Part shown: one piece after another, positions 43,527-53,260 of the stretch
Layout: each line of letters starts with the position of its first letter
Position numbering within the stretch: position 1 is the first letter of the stretch
Assembly (NCBI RefSeq): GCF_014203545.1
Contig: NZ_JACHJG010000003.1
Coordinates: 682,001-746,000, forward strand
Source: Streptomyces netropsis
GTDB taxonomy: Bacteria > Actinomycetota > Actinomycetes > Streptomycetales > Streptomycetaceae
Direction: 5' to 3'
DNA length: 64,000 nucleotides
Notes under the pieces: generated by a model
Databases searched by the model: none
What the model was told of the DNA's origin: nothing
Seen by the model: only the letters and a program-made list of their open reading frames with translations
Position numbers and translations under genes: made by a program

Positions 43527-44849
43527 GTGTTGATGTACAAGGTCAGGATCGCCGTCGCCGACATCAACGAGGCGGGCACCGACGAGAAGGTGCAGGCGCG
43601 CCTGGTCTTCCGGGACGGCTGCTCGACGGTGTGGACCATGCTCGGCACGTTCCAGCGCGGCACCAGCCCCGCCTTCGACATCGTCCTCGAGCAGGACCTC
43701 GGCACGCCGACGGGCATCGAGCTGATGAAGAACGGCCCGGACAACCTCTGCCTGACGGGGATCGAGGTGATCGCCCCCGGCGGGGCCGTCGCCCGGTGGA
43801 TCGGCGACGGCAGCGTCCGCGAGTGGCTGGCCCACGAGACGAGCGACCGCTACGACACGTACTTCGGCGTCCGGAGCCTGTTCGACCTCAGCCCGGCGGA
43901 CACGACGACCACGATCACCCGGCCCGTCGCACAGCCGGTCGCACAGCCCATCGCGCCACCGGCCCCACAACCCGTCGCACAGCCGGCCCCGCAGCCCATC
44001 GCGCCACCAGCCCCACAACCCGTCGCACAGCCGGCCCCGCAGCCCGTCGCGCAGCCGACCGCACCACCAGCCGCACCACCAGCCGCACGGCCCGCCTCGC
44101 GCGCCGCCGTCGTGCACGCCGTCCTGCCCGTTCCCGACCAGCAGCGCGTCGACGGCAGGAGCCGCTTCTGGGCGTTCAAAGGCGACCGCTACCGGCTCAT
44201 CGAGATCTCCGACGCCCCCGACCGCACCACCACCGTCGTCACCCGCGACCGGCCGATCTCGACGTGCCCGGCGCTCGACGGGCTGCTCGCCCTCGACACC
44301 ATCTGGCCGGTCCCCGACCGACAGCGGATCGGGCCGCTGGACGGCGGGGAGGGCACGGAACCCACGAGCGAGTTCTGGGTCTTCTCCGGCGACCGCTACC
44401 GGAAGATCGCCATCGAGGACGGTCCCGCCCACGCCAACCGGGCACTCGGCGAGGACCGCCCGATCCGTGACTGGTCGGCCCTCGACGGGTTCTCGTTCCT
44501 GGACGCCGTCCTGCCCGTGCCCGGTCACCAGCGCGTCAACGGCACCAGCCGCTACTGGGTGTTCTGCGGCGACCGCTACCGGCTCATCGAGGTCGAGGAC
44601 GGCCCCGCGCACGCGAACACCATCATCACCCCCGACCGGCCGGTCGGCCAGTGGGCGGCGTTCGAGGGCTGGACCCACGTGGACGCCTTCCTGCCGGTCC
44701 CCGATCACCAGGGCGTGGACGACAAGAGCCGCTACTGGGCGTTCAGCGGCGACCACTACCGGATCATCGAGATCGACCACGGCGTGGGACACGCCGACAC
44801 CCTCGTCAGCGGCGACCGGCCGGTCTCGCAATGGGCGACGCTGACGTAG
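43527..44849 (+). CDS. PLAT-domain protein with Pro/Gln linker and four hemopexin repeats
   Basis: The 440-residue protein combines three parts. Residues 1-115 resemble a PLAT/LH2 lipid-binding domain (YKVRIAVADINEAGTDEKVQ, LVFRDG, TGIELMKNG). Residues about 125-185 are a linker of PVAQPxAPPAPQ repeats. Four hemopexin-like repeats follow from about 190 (RFWAFKGDRYRLIE; EFWVFSGDRYRKIA; RYWVFCGDRYRLIE; RYWAFSGDHYRIIE), enough for one four-bladed propeller. There is no signal peptide. GTG 43527 has AAGGGG at good distance. A mix of PLAT and hemopexin is unusual for bacteria; related hemopexin-like proteins occur in insect-toxin and spore-coat contexts. Function unknown. Confidence 0.8.
   Translation: MLMYKVRIAVADINEAGTDEKVQARLVFRDGCSTVWTMLGTFQRGTSPAFDIVLEQDLGTPTGIELMKNGPDNLCLTGIEVIAPGGAVARWIGDGSVREWLAHETSDRYDTYFGVRSLFDLSPADTTTTITRPVAQPVAQPIAPPAPQPVAQPAPQPIAPPAPQPVAQPAPQPVAQPTAPPAAPPAARPASRAAVVHAVLPVPDQQRVDGRSRFWAFKGDRYRLIEISDAPDRTTTVVTRDRPISTCPALDGLLALDTIWPVPDRQRIGPLDGGEGTEPTSEFWVFSGDRYRKIAIEDGPAHANRALGEDRPIRDWSALDGFSFLDAVLPVPGHQRVNGTSRYWVFCGDRYRLIEVEDGPAHANTIITPDRPVGQWAAFEGWTHVDAFLPVPDHQGVDDKSRYWAFSGDHYRIIEIDHGVGHADTLVSGDRPVSQWATLT
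43953..44048 (+). repeat. 48-base direct repeat coding the Pro/Gln linker
   Basis: Two near-identical 48-base units (43953-44000 and 44001-44048) encode 16 residues each of the AP-PAPQPVAQ type. Shorter related units flank them. Confidence 0.8.
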
Positions 44850-44892
44850 AGCGCTGACGTAGAGCGCTGACGTAGAACGCTGACGCAGAGCG
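44841..44892 (+). repeat. Four tandem copies of CTGACGTAGAGCG at the gene end
   Basis: Four 13-base units run from 44841 to 44892; units three and four carry one substitution each. The TAG stop of the hemopexin gene lies in the first unit, and later units repeat it outside the gene. Confidence 0.85.
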
Positions 44893-44941
44893 GGGAGACG
44901 CACGAGGAAGGGGGCGGGCCGCCACGCTCACCCCCGCCCCC

Positions 44942-46186
44942 TCACCCCTCCAGTACCGCCCTGAGCTGGTCCAGCCCCCAGTCCAGGTCCTCCTTGCTGA
45001 TCATCAGCGGCGGTGCGATCCGGATCGTCGAGCCGTGGGTGTCCTTGACCAGCACGCCACGGTCCATCAGCCGCTCCGAGATCCGCCGGCCCGTGCCGTG
45101 GGAGGGGGCGATGTCGACGCCCGCCCACAGGCCGCGGCCGCGGACCGCCTCGACCGCGCCGCCGCCCACCAACAGGCCCAGTTCGTGGTGGAGGTGCTCG
45201 CCCAGCTCGGTCGCGCGCTGCTGGAACTCGCCGGACTTGAGGATCGCCACGACCTCCAGGGCCACGGCGCACGCCAGCGGGTTTCCGCCGAAGGTCGAAC
45301 CGTGCTCGCCCGGGCGGTAGACGCCGAGGATCTCCCGGGAGGCCACCACGGCGGAGACCGGCACCACACCGCCGCCGAGCGCCTTGCCCAGGATGTAGAC
45401 GTCGGGCACCACGTCCTCGTGCTCGCACGCGAAGGTCTTCCCCGTGCGCCCCAGCCCCGACTGGATCTCGTCGGCCATGAACAGCACGTTCCGCTCGGCG
45501 GTCAGCCGTCGTACGCCCGCGAGATAGCCGGCCGGCGGCACGAGCACCCCGGCCTCGCCCTGGATCGGCTCCAGCAGCACGGCGACGGTGTTCTCGTCCA
45601 CCGCGGCCTCCAGCGCCGCCAGATCGCCGTACGGGACGATCTCGAAGCCCGGGGTGTACGGGCCGTAGTCCGCGCGGGCCTCGGGGTCGGTGGAGAAGCT
45701 GACGATCGTCGTCGTGCGGCCGTGGAAGTTGTTGTCGGCCACGACGATCTTCGCCCGGCCGTCCGGCACGCCCTTGACGCGGTAGCCCCACTTACGGGCG
45801 GTCTTCACGGCCGTCTCGACCGCCTCCGCCCCGGTGTTCATGGGCAGCACCATGTCCTTGCCGCACAGCGCGGCCAGCTCGGTGCAGAATTCGGCGAACC
45901 GGTCGTGGTGGAAGGCGCGCGAAGTGAGTGTCACCCGTTCCAGTTGTGCCTTCGCCGCGTCGATCAGCCGGCGGTTGCCATGGCCGAAGTTGAGCGCCGA
46001 GTAGCCGGCGAGCATGTCCAGATAGCGACGCCCCTCGACGTCGGTCATCCACGCACCCTCGGCGGTCGCCACGACGACCGGCAGCGGATGGTAGTTGTGG
46101 GCGCTGTGTTCCTCGGCGGCCGCGATGCTGTCTTGCGTGAAGGTCAACGTGTGCTCCGTTCGGTGTCGGGGCATGCTGCTCTTCAC
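44942..46186 (-). CDS. rocD: Ornithine aminotransferase
   Basis: The 414-residue class III aminotransferase converts ornithine and 2-oxoglutarate to glutamate semialdehyde and glutamate. It has FMADEIQSGLGRTGK (the PLP aspartate), VYILGKALGGG (the PLP lysine), GSTFGGNPLAC and ALNFGHGN near the N-terminus. It is not next to arginine genes. GTG 46186 or ATG 46174 may be the start. Confidence 0.92.
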   Translation of the reverse strand: MKSSMPRHRTEHTLTFTQDSIAAAEEHSAHNYHPLPVVVATAEGAWMTDVEGRRYLDMLAGYSALNFGHGNRRLIDAAKAQLERVTLTSRAFHHDRFAEFCTELAALCGKDMVLPMNTGAEAVETAVKTARKWGYRVKGVPDGRAKIVVADNNFHGRTTTIVSFSTDPEARADYGPYTPGFEIVPYGDLAALEAAVDENTVAVLLEPIQGEAGVLVPPAGYLAGVRRLTAERNVLFMADEIQSGLGRTGKTFACEHEDVVPDVYILGKALGGGVVPVSAVVASREILGVYRPGEHGSTFGGNPLACAVALEVVAILKSGEFQQRATELGEHLHHELGLLVGGGAVEAVRGRGLWAGVDIAPSHGTGRRISERLMDRGVLVKDTHGSTIRIAPPLMISKEDLDWGLDQLRAVLEG

Positions 46187-46236
46187 TTTCTACACCCCCA
46201 CCCGTACCGCCGGACCGAGTCCGGTTCCGCACCTGA

Positions 46237-47262
<1,026 letters not shown>

Positions 47263-47436
47263 AGCACCGGTCACCGGGCCGGTGAGGACCGGCCCGCACC
47301 ACCGGTGACGGGACGGTCACGGAGCGCGCGGGGCCCTGGGTCCCGCGCGCGAAGGACCGAGGGACCTGGCGACAGGTGTGGCTCAGCGGCCACACTGGCC
47401 ACGGGGACGTACAGGCTGCACAGGAGGGAGAACGCA

Positions 47437-48036
47437 ATGGGGACCGTAACGCTCGGCGTTTCGATCGCGGTCCCGGAGCCGTACGGCAGCTTCCTCCAGA
47501 AGCGGCGCGAGGGCTTCGGCGACCCGCACGCACACGGCATCCCCACGCACGTCACCCTGCTCCCGCCGACCGAGGTCGACGGCTCCTGCCTGCCCACGAT
47601 CGAGGCCCATCTGGCCGAGGTCGCGGCCGCGGGCCGGTCCTTCCCGATGCGGCTGTCCGGGACGGGTACGTTCCGCCCCCTGTCGCCCGTCGTCTTCGTC
47701 AACGTGGTCGAGGGCTCCTCCGCCTGCGCCTGGCTGCAGAAGCGGATCCGGGACACCTCCGGCCCCGTCGCCCGCGAGCTGCAGTTCCCGTACCACCCGC
47801 ACGTCACCATCGCGCACGGCATCGCCGAGGAGGCGATGGACCGGGCGTTCGAGGAGCTGGCGGACTTCGAGGCCGCCTGGACGGTGGGCGGCTTCGCGCT
47901 CTACGAACAGGGCGCGGACGGCGTCTGGCGGCTGGAGCGTGAATACCCTTTCGGGCAGGGTGAGCAGGACGCTGCGTCCATGGCGCCCGGCGTACCTCAT
48001 CAGGGTGTAGTGCGCCCTCCCGCGACCTCCCGCTGA
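47437..48036 (+). CDS. 2'-5' RNA ligase/2H phosphoesterase superfamily protein
   Basis: The 199-residue protein has the two HxT motifs of the 2H family, THVTLLPP (H38, T40) and PHVTIAHG (H122, T124), in the usual spacing. Such proteins open 2',3'-cyclic phosphates or join RNA ends. The ATG is preceded by GGAGGGAG; longer frames upstream were ignored. The C-terminal 25 residues are disordered. It follows trpS, but 174 bases separate them. Confidence 0.85.
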   Translation: MGTVTLGVSIAVPEPYGSFLQKRREGFGDPHAHGIPTHVTLLPPTEVDGSCLPTIEAHLAEVAAAGRSFPMRLSGTGTFRPLSPVVFVNVVEGSSACAWLQKRIRDTSGPVARELQFPYHPHVTIAHGIAEEAMDRAFEELADFEAAWTVGGFALYEQGADGVWRLEREYPFGQGEQDAASMAPGVPHQGVVRPPATSR

Positions 48037-48174
48037 CGCGGGCGCCGGGGCCCCGGCCCGCGCTTCTTCCCGCCCCTCCCCCGCGCCCCGCTCCGCCGTC
48101 ACACCCTCCCGACGCTGCCCGCTCACGCTTTCGGGGGACAGGGTGTCCGGCCCTGAAGTGGTTAGGTGTCGCCC

Positions 48175-49182
48175 ATGGACTGGTTGACCCGGCTGCCGTG
48201 GATCGGACCCCTGATCGTCCGGCTGATGCGCACCCATGTGTGGCGCTCCTACGAGACCCTCGACCGGGCGAAGTGGGCACGGCTCGCCGGCGCGATCACC
48301 TACACCAGCTTCCTCGCGCTGTTCCCCCTGATCACCGTCGGCGCGGCGATCGGCGCGGCCGTCCTCGACGACGCGCAGCTGCGGACGCTGGAGGACAAGG
48401 CCGCCGAGCAGGTGCCCGGCATCGCCGGCCAGCTCGACCTCAGCACCCTCGTCGACAACGCGGGCACGGTCGGGCTCGTCGCCGGTGCCCTGCTGCTGGT
48501 CACCGGCGTCAACTGGATCGGGACGCTGCGCGAGTGCCTGCGCGCCGTGTGGGAGCTGGAGGAGGCCCCCGGCAACCCCTTCCTGCTCAAGCTCAAGGAC
48601 GCGGCCGTGCTCATCGGCCTCGGCGGGGTGGCGCTGGTGTCGGCCGGCTGCTCGGCGTTCGCCTCGGCGGCGGTGGGCTGGGTCGTCGAGAAGACCGGGC
48701 TCGCCGACGGCGGGGCCGGCGCGCCGCTGCTGACGGCGGCGGGCTTCGGCGCCGCCGTGCTCGCCGACTTCGTGATGATGCTCTACGTCCTGTCGCGGCT
48801 GCCCGGCGTCCTGCCCGAACGGCGCCGGCTCGTCATCGCCGCGCTGCTCGGCGCGGTCGGCTTCGAGCTGCTCAAGCTGCTGTTGAGCGGCTATCTCCAG
48901 GGAGTGGCCGCGAAGAGCATGTACGGGGCGTTCGGCACCCCGGTCGCGCTGCTGCTGTGGATCAACTTCACGGCCCGGCTGACGCTCTTCTGCGCCGCCT
49001 GGACGGCCACGCCGCACGGCGAGGTCCCCGCGGCGGAGGACGGGGCCGAGGAGGTCTCCCCCGCCGGCCCCGGCCGGTCCGCCGGGGAGGTCAGCCCTGG
49101 CGTCGGCTCCGGTCCGGCAGGGGCCAGCGACGGTGCACGGCGAACCCCGCCACCGCCACCGCCGCCAGCGAAGCCAGCGTGA
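48175..49182 (+). CDS. YihY/BrkB-family membrane protein
   Basis: The 335-residue protein has about six membrane segments and the family signature LAGAITYTSFLALFPLI, with LLLWINFTARLTLFCAAW near the end. The family was once misnamed RNase BN; its role is unknown. A Pro-rich tail of about 60 residues is encoded over the 3' end of the convergent carboxypeptidase gene (92-base overlap). TAGGTG lies six bases before the ATG, so the mRNA may be leaderless. Confidence 0.85.
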   Translation: MDWLTRLPWIGPLIVRLMRTHVWRSYETLDRAKWARLAGAITYTSFLALFPLITVGAAIGAAVLDDAQLRTLEDKAAEQVPGIAGQLDLSTLVDNAGTVGLVAGALLLVTGVNWIGTLRECLRAVWELEEAPGNPFLLKLKDAAVLIGLGGVALVSAGCSAFASAAVGWVVEKTGLADGGAGAPLLTAAGFGAAVLADFVMMLYVLSRLPGVLPERRRLVIAALLGAVGFELLKLLLSGYLQGVAAKSMYGAFGTPVALLLWINFTARLTLFCAAWTATPHGEVPAAEDGAEEVSPAGPGRSAGEVSPGVGSGPAGASDGARRTPPPPPPPAKPA

Positions 49183-50338
49183 TCCCGACCGCCGTCCACA
49201 TCCCGCCGCCCGATCCGGCGACCGACGCCTGGGAGCTGTCGGCCGTGCCGGGGACACTGCTCCGGCCGGTCTTGTCGGCCACGCCCGGCGGCGGCACCAG
49301 ATGGCCGACCGGCTTGACGTGCCCGGCCGCCTCGAAGCCCCAGTCCAGCAGGCGCGCGGTCTCCTTGTAGACCTCGTTGGCCTCCCGGTTCTCCGGGTTC
49401 ATGACGGTGACCAGCAGCTTGCGGCCGTCGTGCTGGGCGACGCCGGTGAAGGTGTTGCCGGCGTTGGTGGTGCTGCCGTTCTTGACGCCCGCCATGCCCT
49501 TGTACGCGGTCACCCCGCTCGCACCGGTCAGCAGCCGGTTGGTGTTCATGATGTCGAACGTGTCCCGCTTGCCGTCCTTCTTCATCTCGCCCGGGAACTT
49601 CGCGTACGCCGTGGAGCAGTACTCGCGGAAGTCCGCCTTCTGGAGGCCGGAGCGGGCGAAGAGCGTCAGGTCGTACGCGCTGGAGACCTGGCCCTCCGCG
49701 TCGTAGCCGTCCGGGCTGACGACGTGGGTGTCCTTCGCCTGGAGCGCCTCGGCGTGCGCCTGCATGTCCTTGACGGTCTGTGGGATGCCGCCGTTCATCG
49801 AGGCCAGCACGCGCACCGCGTCGTTGCCCGAGCGCAGGAAGACGCCGAGCCACAGATCGCGGACGGAGTAGGTCTGGTCCTCCTTGACCCCGACCAGGCT
49901 GCTGCCCTCGCCCATGCCCGCCAGATCGCTGGGCTTGACCTTGTACTGCCGGTTCTTGGGGAACTTCGGCAGCACGGTGTCCGCGAAGAGCATCTTCAGG
50001 GTCGAGGCGGGGGGCAGCTCCCAGTGGGCGTTGTGCGCGGCGAGCACCTCGCCGGACTCGGCGTCCGCGACCAGCCACGAGCGGCCGGTGAGCTCCTTGG
50101 GCAGGGAAGGCGCACCGGGGCCCAGCCGCACCTGGGTGCCGGGCTTGCCCAGCAGCTCACCGCCGACGGTCGACATCCGGGCGGGCGGCTGGGCGGGCGG
50201 CCTGCCCTTGTCGTCCTTCTTCTCGTCGGCCAGGGCCGGGGTGGCGGTCAGGGCGGGGATCAACAGGGCTGCGGCCAGAGCGGCGGCGCGGCGGCGCGGC
50301 GCGGCGCACCGCGGGGAGTGTGATGTCGTCGTCGGCAC
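49091..50338 (-). CDS. dacC: D-alanyl-D-alanine carboxypeptidase
   Basis: The protein (about 415 residues) is a penicillin-binding carboxypeptidase that trims pentapeptide ends of peptidoglycan. It has a signal peptide, PASTLKM (SxxK; S112, K115), RSGN (S170-N172) and KNG in place of KTG (K286-G288), which this subgroup tolerates. A C-terminal membrane helix and RSRRQG tail end it. GTG 50338 is chosen because it gives a normal signal peptide with GGAGG upstream, though spaced widely. It matches the SCO4847-type enzyme from memory. Confidence 0.9.
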   Translation of the reverse strand: MPTTTSHSPRCAAPRRRAAALAAALLIPALTATPALADEKKDDKGRPPAQPPARMSTVGGELLGKPGTQVRLGPGAPSLPKELTGRSWLVADAESGEVLAAHNAHWELPPASTLKMLFADTVLPKFPKNRQYKVKPSDLAGMGEGSSLVGVKEDQTYSVRDLWLGVFLRSGNDAVRVLASMNGGIPQTVKDMQAHAEALQAKDTHVVSPDGYDAEGQVSSAYDLTLFARSGLQKADFREYCSTAYAKFPGEMKKDGKRDTFDIMNTNRLLTGASGVTAYKGMAGVKNGSTTNAGNTFTGVAQHDGRKLLVTVMNPENREANEVYKETARLLDWGFEAAGHVKPVGHLVPPPGVADKTGRSSVPGTADSSQASVAGSGGGMWTAVGITLASLAAVAVAGFAVHRRWPLPDRSRRQG

Positions 50339-50450
50339 GTTCGTGAACGTACCTCCAGGTCCGTACCCGGAGGAGGGCGCCTCACCGGCGTGTGCCCCCG
50401 GCGTGGACCCGATAGGACCAGTGCGCCGGTCCGAACGCATACTGAAACCC

Positions 50451-50729
50451 ATGCCGAACTCTTCCGAGGACTCCCCGCGCGCGGGTTTCACCCTCTCTCG
50501 CCCCGTGGCCTGGTTCCTGCTCGCCTTCGGGGTGTGGAGCTGGTTCATCTGGATCACTTTCGTCAAGAACCTCTGGAAGGACGGCAGCGGGCTCGCCTTT
50601 GACGACGCAGGCGATCCGACCGCGTACTTCTGGGTCCATCTGCTGCTCGCGATCACCTCGTTTCTTCTGGGGACGGCTGTCGGGGTCATCGGGTTGCGTG
50701 GCGTCAGGGCGTTGCGGCGCAGCTCATAG
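50451..50729 (+). CDS. SCO4848-family membrane protein
   Basis: This 92-residue protein has two membrane helices (VAWFLLAFGVWSWFIWITFV and an AYFWVHLLLAITSFLLG region) and an Arg-rich C-terminus. It is divergent from the carboxypeptidase, as in S. coelicolor from memory. CATACT ends seven bases before the ATG, suggesting a leaderless mRNA. Function unknown. Confidence 0.8.
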   Translation: MPNSSEDSPRAGFTLSRPVAWFLLAFGVWSWFIWITFVKNLWKDGSGLAFDDAGDPTAYFWVHLLLAITSFLLGTAVGVIGLRGVRALRRSS

Positions 50730-50831
50730 CCGACCGCCCGGGAGCACTTGACGATCACTTGGCCGATTCCCGGGACGTACGTCCGTTCGTGTGTTTAGGT
50801 GATGCGCATCACTGGGCGGAGGGGGCACGGG

Positions 50832-52394
50832 GTGCGCGGGGTCCGGGTTCGGGCGGCTACAACAAGTGCGGTGGGCGTTTTACTGCTGGCGGTCGGGGTC
50901 GGAGGCTGCTCGCTCTTATCGCCCGAGACGAAGAAACAGGAGCCGATCTCGGTCGGCACGACCGACACGGTCAGCTCGCTCGACCCGGCGGGAGCGTACG
51001 ACGCGGGCTCCTGGGCGCTGTACAGCAACGTGTATCAGTCACTGTTGACCTTCGCCGCGGGCTCCAGCACCCCGGTGCCGGACGCGGCGGAGCGCTGCGG
51101 CTTCCAGGACCAGTTACGCACGTACGAGTGCGTGCTGCGGCCCGGGCTGAAGTTCTCGAACGGGCGGGGGCTGACGGCGAAGGACGTGAAGTTCTCCTTC
51201 GACCGCATCCTGCGCATCAAGTCGGATCAGGGTCCCCGGTCGCTGCTGGAGACCCTCCGGTCGGTCGAGACCTCGGGCGACGACAAGGTGACCTTCCGGC
51301 TGAAGGTGCCGGACGCCACCTTCCCGTTCAAGATAGCCACCGGCGGCGGGGCGATCGTCGACAGCACCCGCTACCCCGCGGACCGGCTCCGCACGGGCGA
51401 CGAGGTGGACGGCTCGGGCCCGTACGTCCTGAAGAAGTACCGGCCGGGCGCGAGCGCCGAGCTGACCCCCGCCGAGCAGTACCGGGGCGGCATGAAACGC
51501 AAGGGCTCCCCGGTGGTCGTGCGCTACTTCGCCGATGCGGAGCGGATGAGCCAGGCGTGGCAGCGGCGGTCCATCGACGTCGCCGCCCGCTCGATGCCGC
51601 CGACGGACATCGCGGCGCTCTCCCCCGCCGACTCGGACGTGAAGGTCATGGAGACCGCGGCGGCCAGCACCCGCAACCTGGTCTTCAACCTGCGGGACGG
51701 CTCGCCCGTGAAGGACGTCGCGGTGCGCCGGGCCGTCGCCTCGGTCGTCAACCGCGAGACCCTCGCCCGTGACGTCCACCGCCGGACGGTCGAGCCGCTG
51801 TACTCCCTCGTCCCGACGGGCCTCACCGGCCACACCACGTCCTTCTACGACCGCTACCCCAGGCCTGACCCGGCCAAGGCCCGGCAGTTGCTGCGGGAGG
51901 CCGGGATCCAGCTGCCGGTCCGCTTCACCCTCGCCTATTCGCAGGGCGCCGCCACGGACCAGGAGGCGGCGCTGCTCAAGAAGCAGCTGGAGGCGAGCGG
52001 GCTGTTCGAGGTGACCACCCGGCGCGTGGGCTGGACGGAGTTCCAGAAGGGCTATGCCCGTGGGGCGTACGACGCGTACTGCGTCAGCTGGGTCGCCGAC
52101 TTCCCCGACCCGGACACCTTCACCAGCCCCCTGGTCGGTGCGGGCAACGCCCTGCACTCGGGCTATTCCAGCCCCCGCGTCGACCGGCTGATCGAGGCGA
52201 GCCAGCGGAACGAACAGCGCGGCCGGGTCGCCGGCACCTTCCGGGACATCCAGAAGATCGTCGCCGAGGACGTGCCCCTCCTGCCGCTGTGGCAGAAGAA
52301 GGACTACGCCCTCAGCGGCTCCGCCGTCTCCGGCACGCAGTACCTCTCGGACGGCACGGGAACGTGGCGACTGTGGCAGCTGGGCCGCATCTGA
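50832..52394 (+). CDS. Peptide-type ABC transporter substrate-binding lipoprotein with two TTA codons
   Basis: The protein (about 520 residues) has a lipobox VGGC (C26) and an SBP_bac_5 fold (GLTAKDVKFSFDRI; DGSGPYVLKKY; NLVFNLRDGSPVKDVAVRRAV), as in oligopeptide-binding proteins. There is no permease or ATPase next to it. GTG 50832 has GGAGGGGG six bases before it; ATG 50802 is an alternative. Codons 29 (50916-50918) and 95 (51114-51116) are TTA, read in Streptomyces only by the bldA tRNA, so synthesis is probably limited to late growth. Confidence 0.88.
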   Translation: MRGVRVRAATTSAVGVLLLAVGVGGCSLLSPETKKQEPISVGTTDTVSSLDPAGAYDAGSWALYSNVYQSLLTFAAGSSTPVPDAAERCGFQDQLRTYECVLRPGLKFSNGRGLTAKDVKFSFDRILRIKSDQGPRSLLETLRSVETSGDDKVTFRLKVPDATFPFKIATGGGAIVDSTRYPADRLRTGDEVDGSGPYVLKKYRPGASAELTPAEQYRGGMKRKGSPVVVRYFADAERMSQAWQRRSIDVAARSMPPTDIAALSPADSDVKVMETAAASTRNLVFNLRDGSPVKDVAVRRAVASVVNRETLARDVHRRTVEPLYSLVPTGLTGHTTSFYDRYPRPDPAKARQLLREAGIQLPVRFTLAYSQGAATDQEAALLKKQLEASGLFEVTTRRVGWTEFQKGYARGAYDAYCVSWVADFPDPDTFTSPLVGAGNALHSGYSSPRVDRLIEASQRNEQRGRVAGTFRDIQKIVAEDVPLLPLWQKKDYALSGSAVSGTQYLSDGTGTWRLWQLGRI

Positions 52395-52413
52395 CCGGTG
52401 GTCAGTGCGCCTG

Positions 52414-53199
52414 CTACAGACCGTGCTTGTCCAGGAAGCTCGTGATCAGCTTCTGCCACTCCTCGGGCCGTTCGGCCATGGGGACGTGGCCGGCCTCGAG
52501 CTCGGCGTACTCGGCGCCGGGGATCCGGTCCGCGAGCACGCGGGAGCCCGCGGGCGAGGCCAGGGTGTCCAGGGTGGTGGCGATGACCAGGGTGGGTACG
52601 GAGATCCCGGCCAGGTCACCCGTGGTGTCCGCGGTCTGTACGACGGCCGCCTGGTCGGCGGCACCGTCCGGGATGCCCGCGGCGAGCTGCTCGTAGAAGG
52701 AGCCGAGCTGCTCGGTGGGCACGGCGTTGAAGAACGGCTCGCCGAAGCCGCTGAGGGCGACGAAGCGCGCGAACGTCTCCCGGTCCCCGTCGGCCAGCAG
52801 CTTCCGCCAGATGTCCAGGGAGGCGAGCAGCCGGTTGTCGGCCTTGGCCAGACCGGCCGTCAGCACCAGTCCGCGCACCCGCTCCGGGTACCGGGCGGCC
52901 GCCCGTACGGACACCATCGTGCCCAGCGAGTAGCCGACCAGGGTGAACGTCTCCAGGCCCGCCTCGGTGGCGGAGGCGACCACGGCGTCGGCGAGGCCGT
53001 CGAGGGTCAGCGGCTCGCTCGCGCGGGGCGTGCCGCCGGAGCCGGGGTAGTCGGGGGCCACCACGGTGTGGCGCTCGGCGAGGGCCGGGATAATCGGCAG
53101 GTAGTTGCCCTCGATGCTGCCGCCCGCACCGTGCGCGAGCAGGATGCCGGGACCGGAGCCGTGGACGGTGGTGGCGAGGGACGCGGGAATCTGTGTCAT
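52414..53199 (-). CDS. Alpha/beta hydrolase
   Basis: The 261-residue protein has the elbow LVGYSLGTM with catalytic serine, an LLAHGAGGS oxyanion loop and a late ELEAGHVPMAE histidine. It looks like a soluble esterase or haloperoxidase-type hydrolase. It is divergent from a MerR regulator 61 bases away, which probably controls it. The ATG lacks a good ribosome site; an ATG seven codons upstream is possible. Confidence 0.85.
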   Translation of the reverse strand: MTQIPASLATTVHGSGPGILLAHGAGGSIEGNYLPIIPALAERHTVVAPDYPGSGGTPRASEPLTLDGLADAVVASATEAGLETFTLVGYSLGTMVSVRAAARYPERVRGLVLTAGLAKADNRLLASLDIWRKLLADGDRETFARFVALSGFGEPFFNAVPTEQLGSFYEQLAAGIPDGAADQAAVVQTADTTGDLAGISVPTLVIATTLDTLASPAGSRVLADRIPGAEYAELEAGHVPMAERPEEWQKLITSFLDKHGL

Positions 53200-53217
53200 G
53201 GGCAGGAGATTGCCGTA

Positions 53218-53231
53218 TGACATCAGTGTCA
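53218..53231. promoter_or_regulatory. Candidate MerR operator
   Basis: TGACATCAGTGTCA has perfect TGACA/TGTCA arms around four bases. It lies between the divergent hydrolase and MerR genes, beside a minus-strand CTTGACC -35-like element, as MerR-type operators do. Confidence 0.45.
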
Positions 53232-53260
53232 AGGTCAAGCCAGGTGGGGGAAGTCGCGAA

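Noticed and set aside
43920..44095. Possible CRISPR-like repeat array
   Set aside because: The repeats are coding Pro/Gln-linker units with no unique spacers.
49884..50450. Upstream extension of the SCO4848-type frame
   Set aside because: It would run antisense to the carboxypeptidase signal region; the membrane protein starts at 50451.
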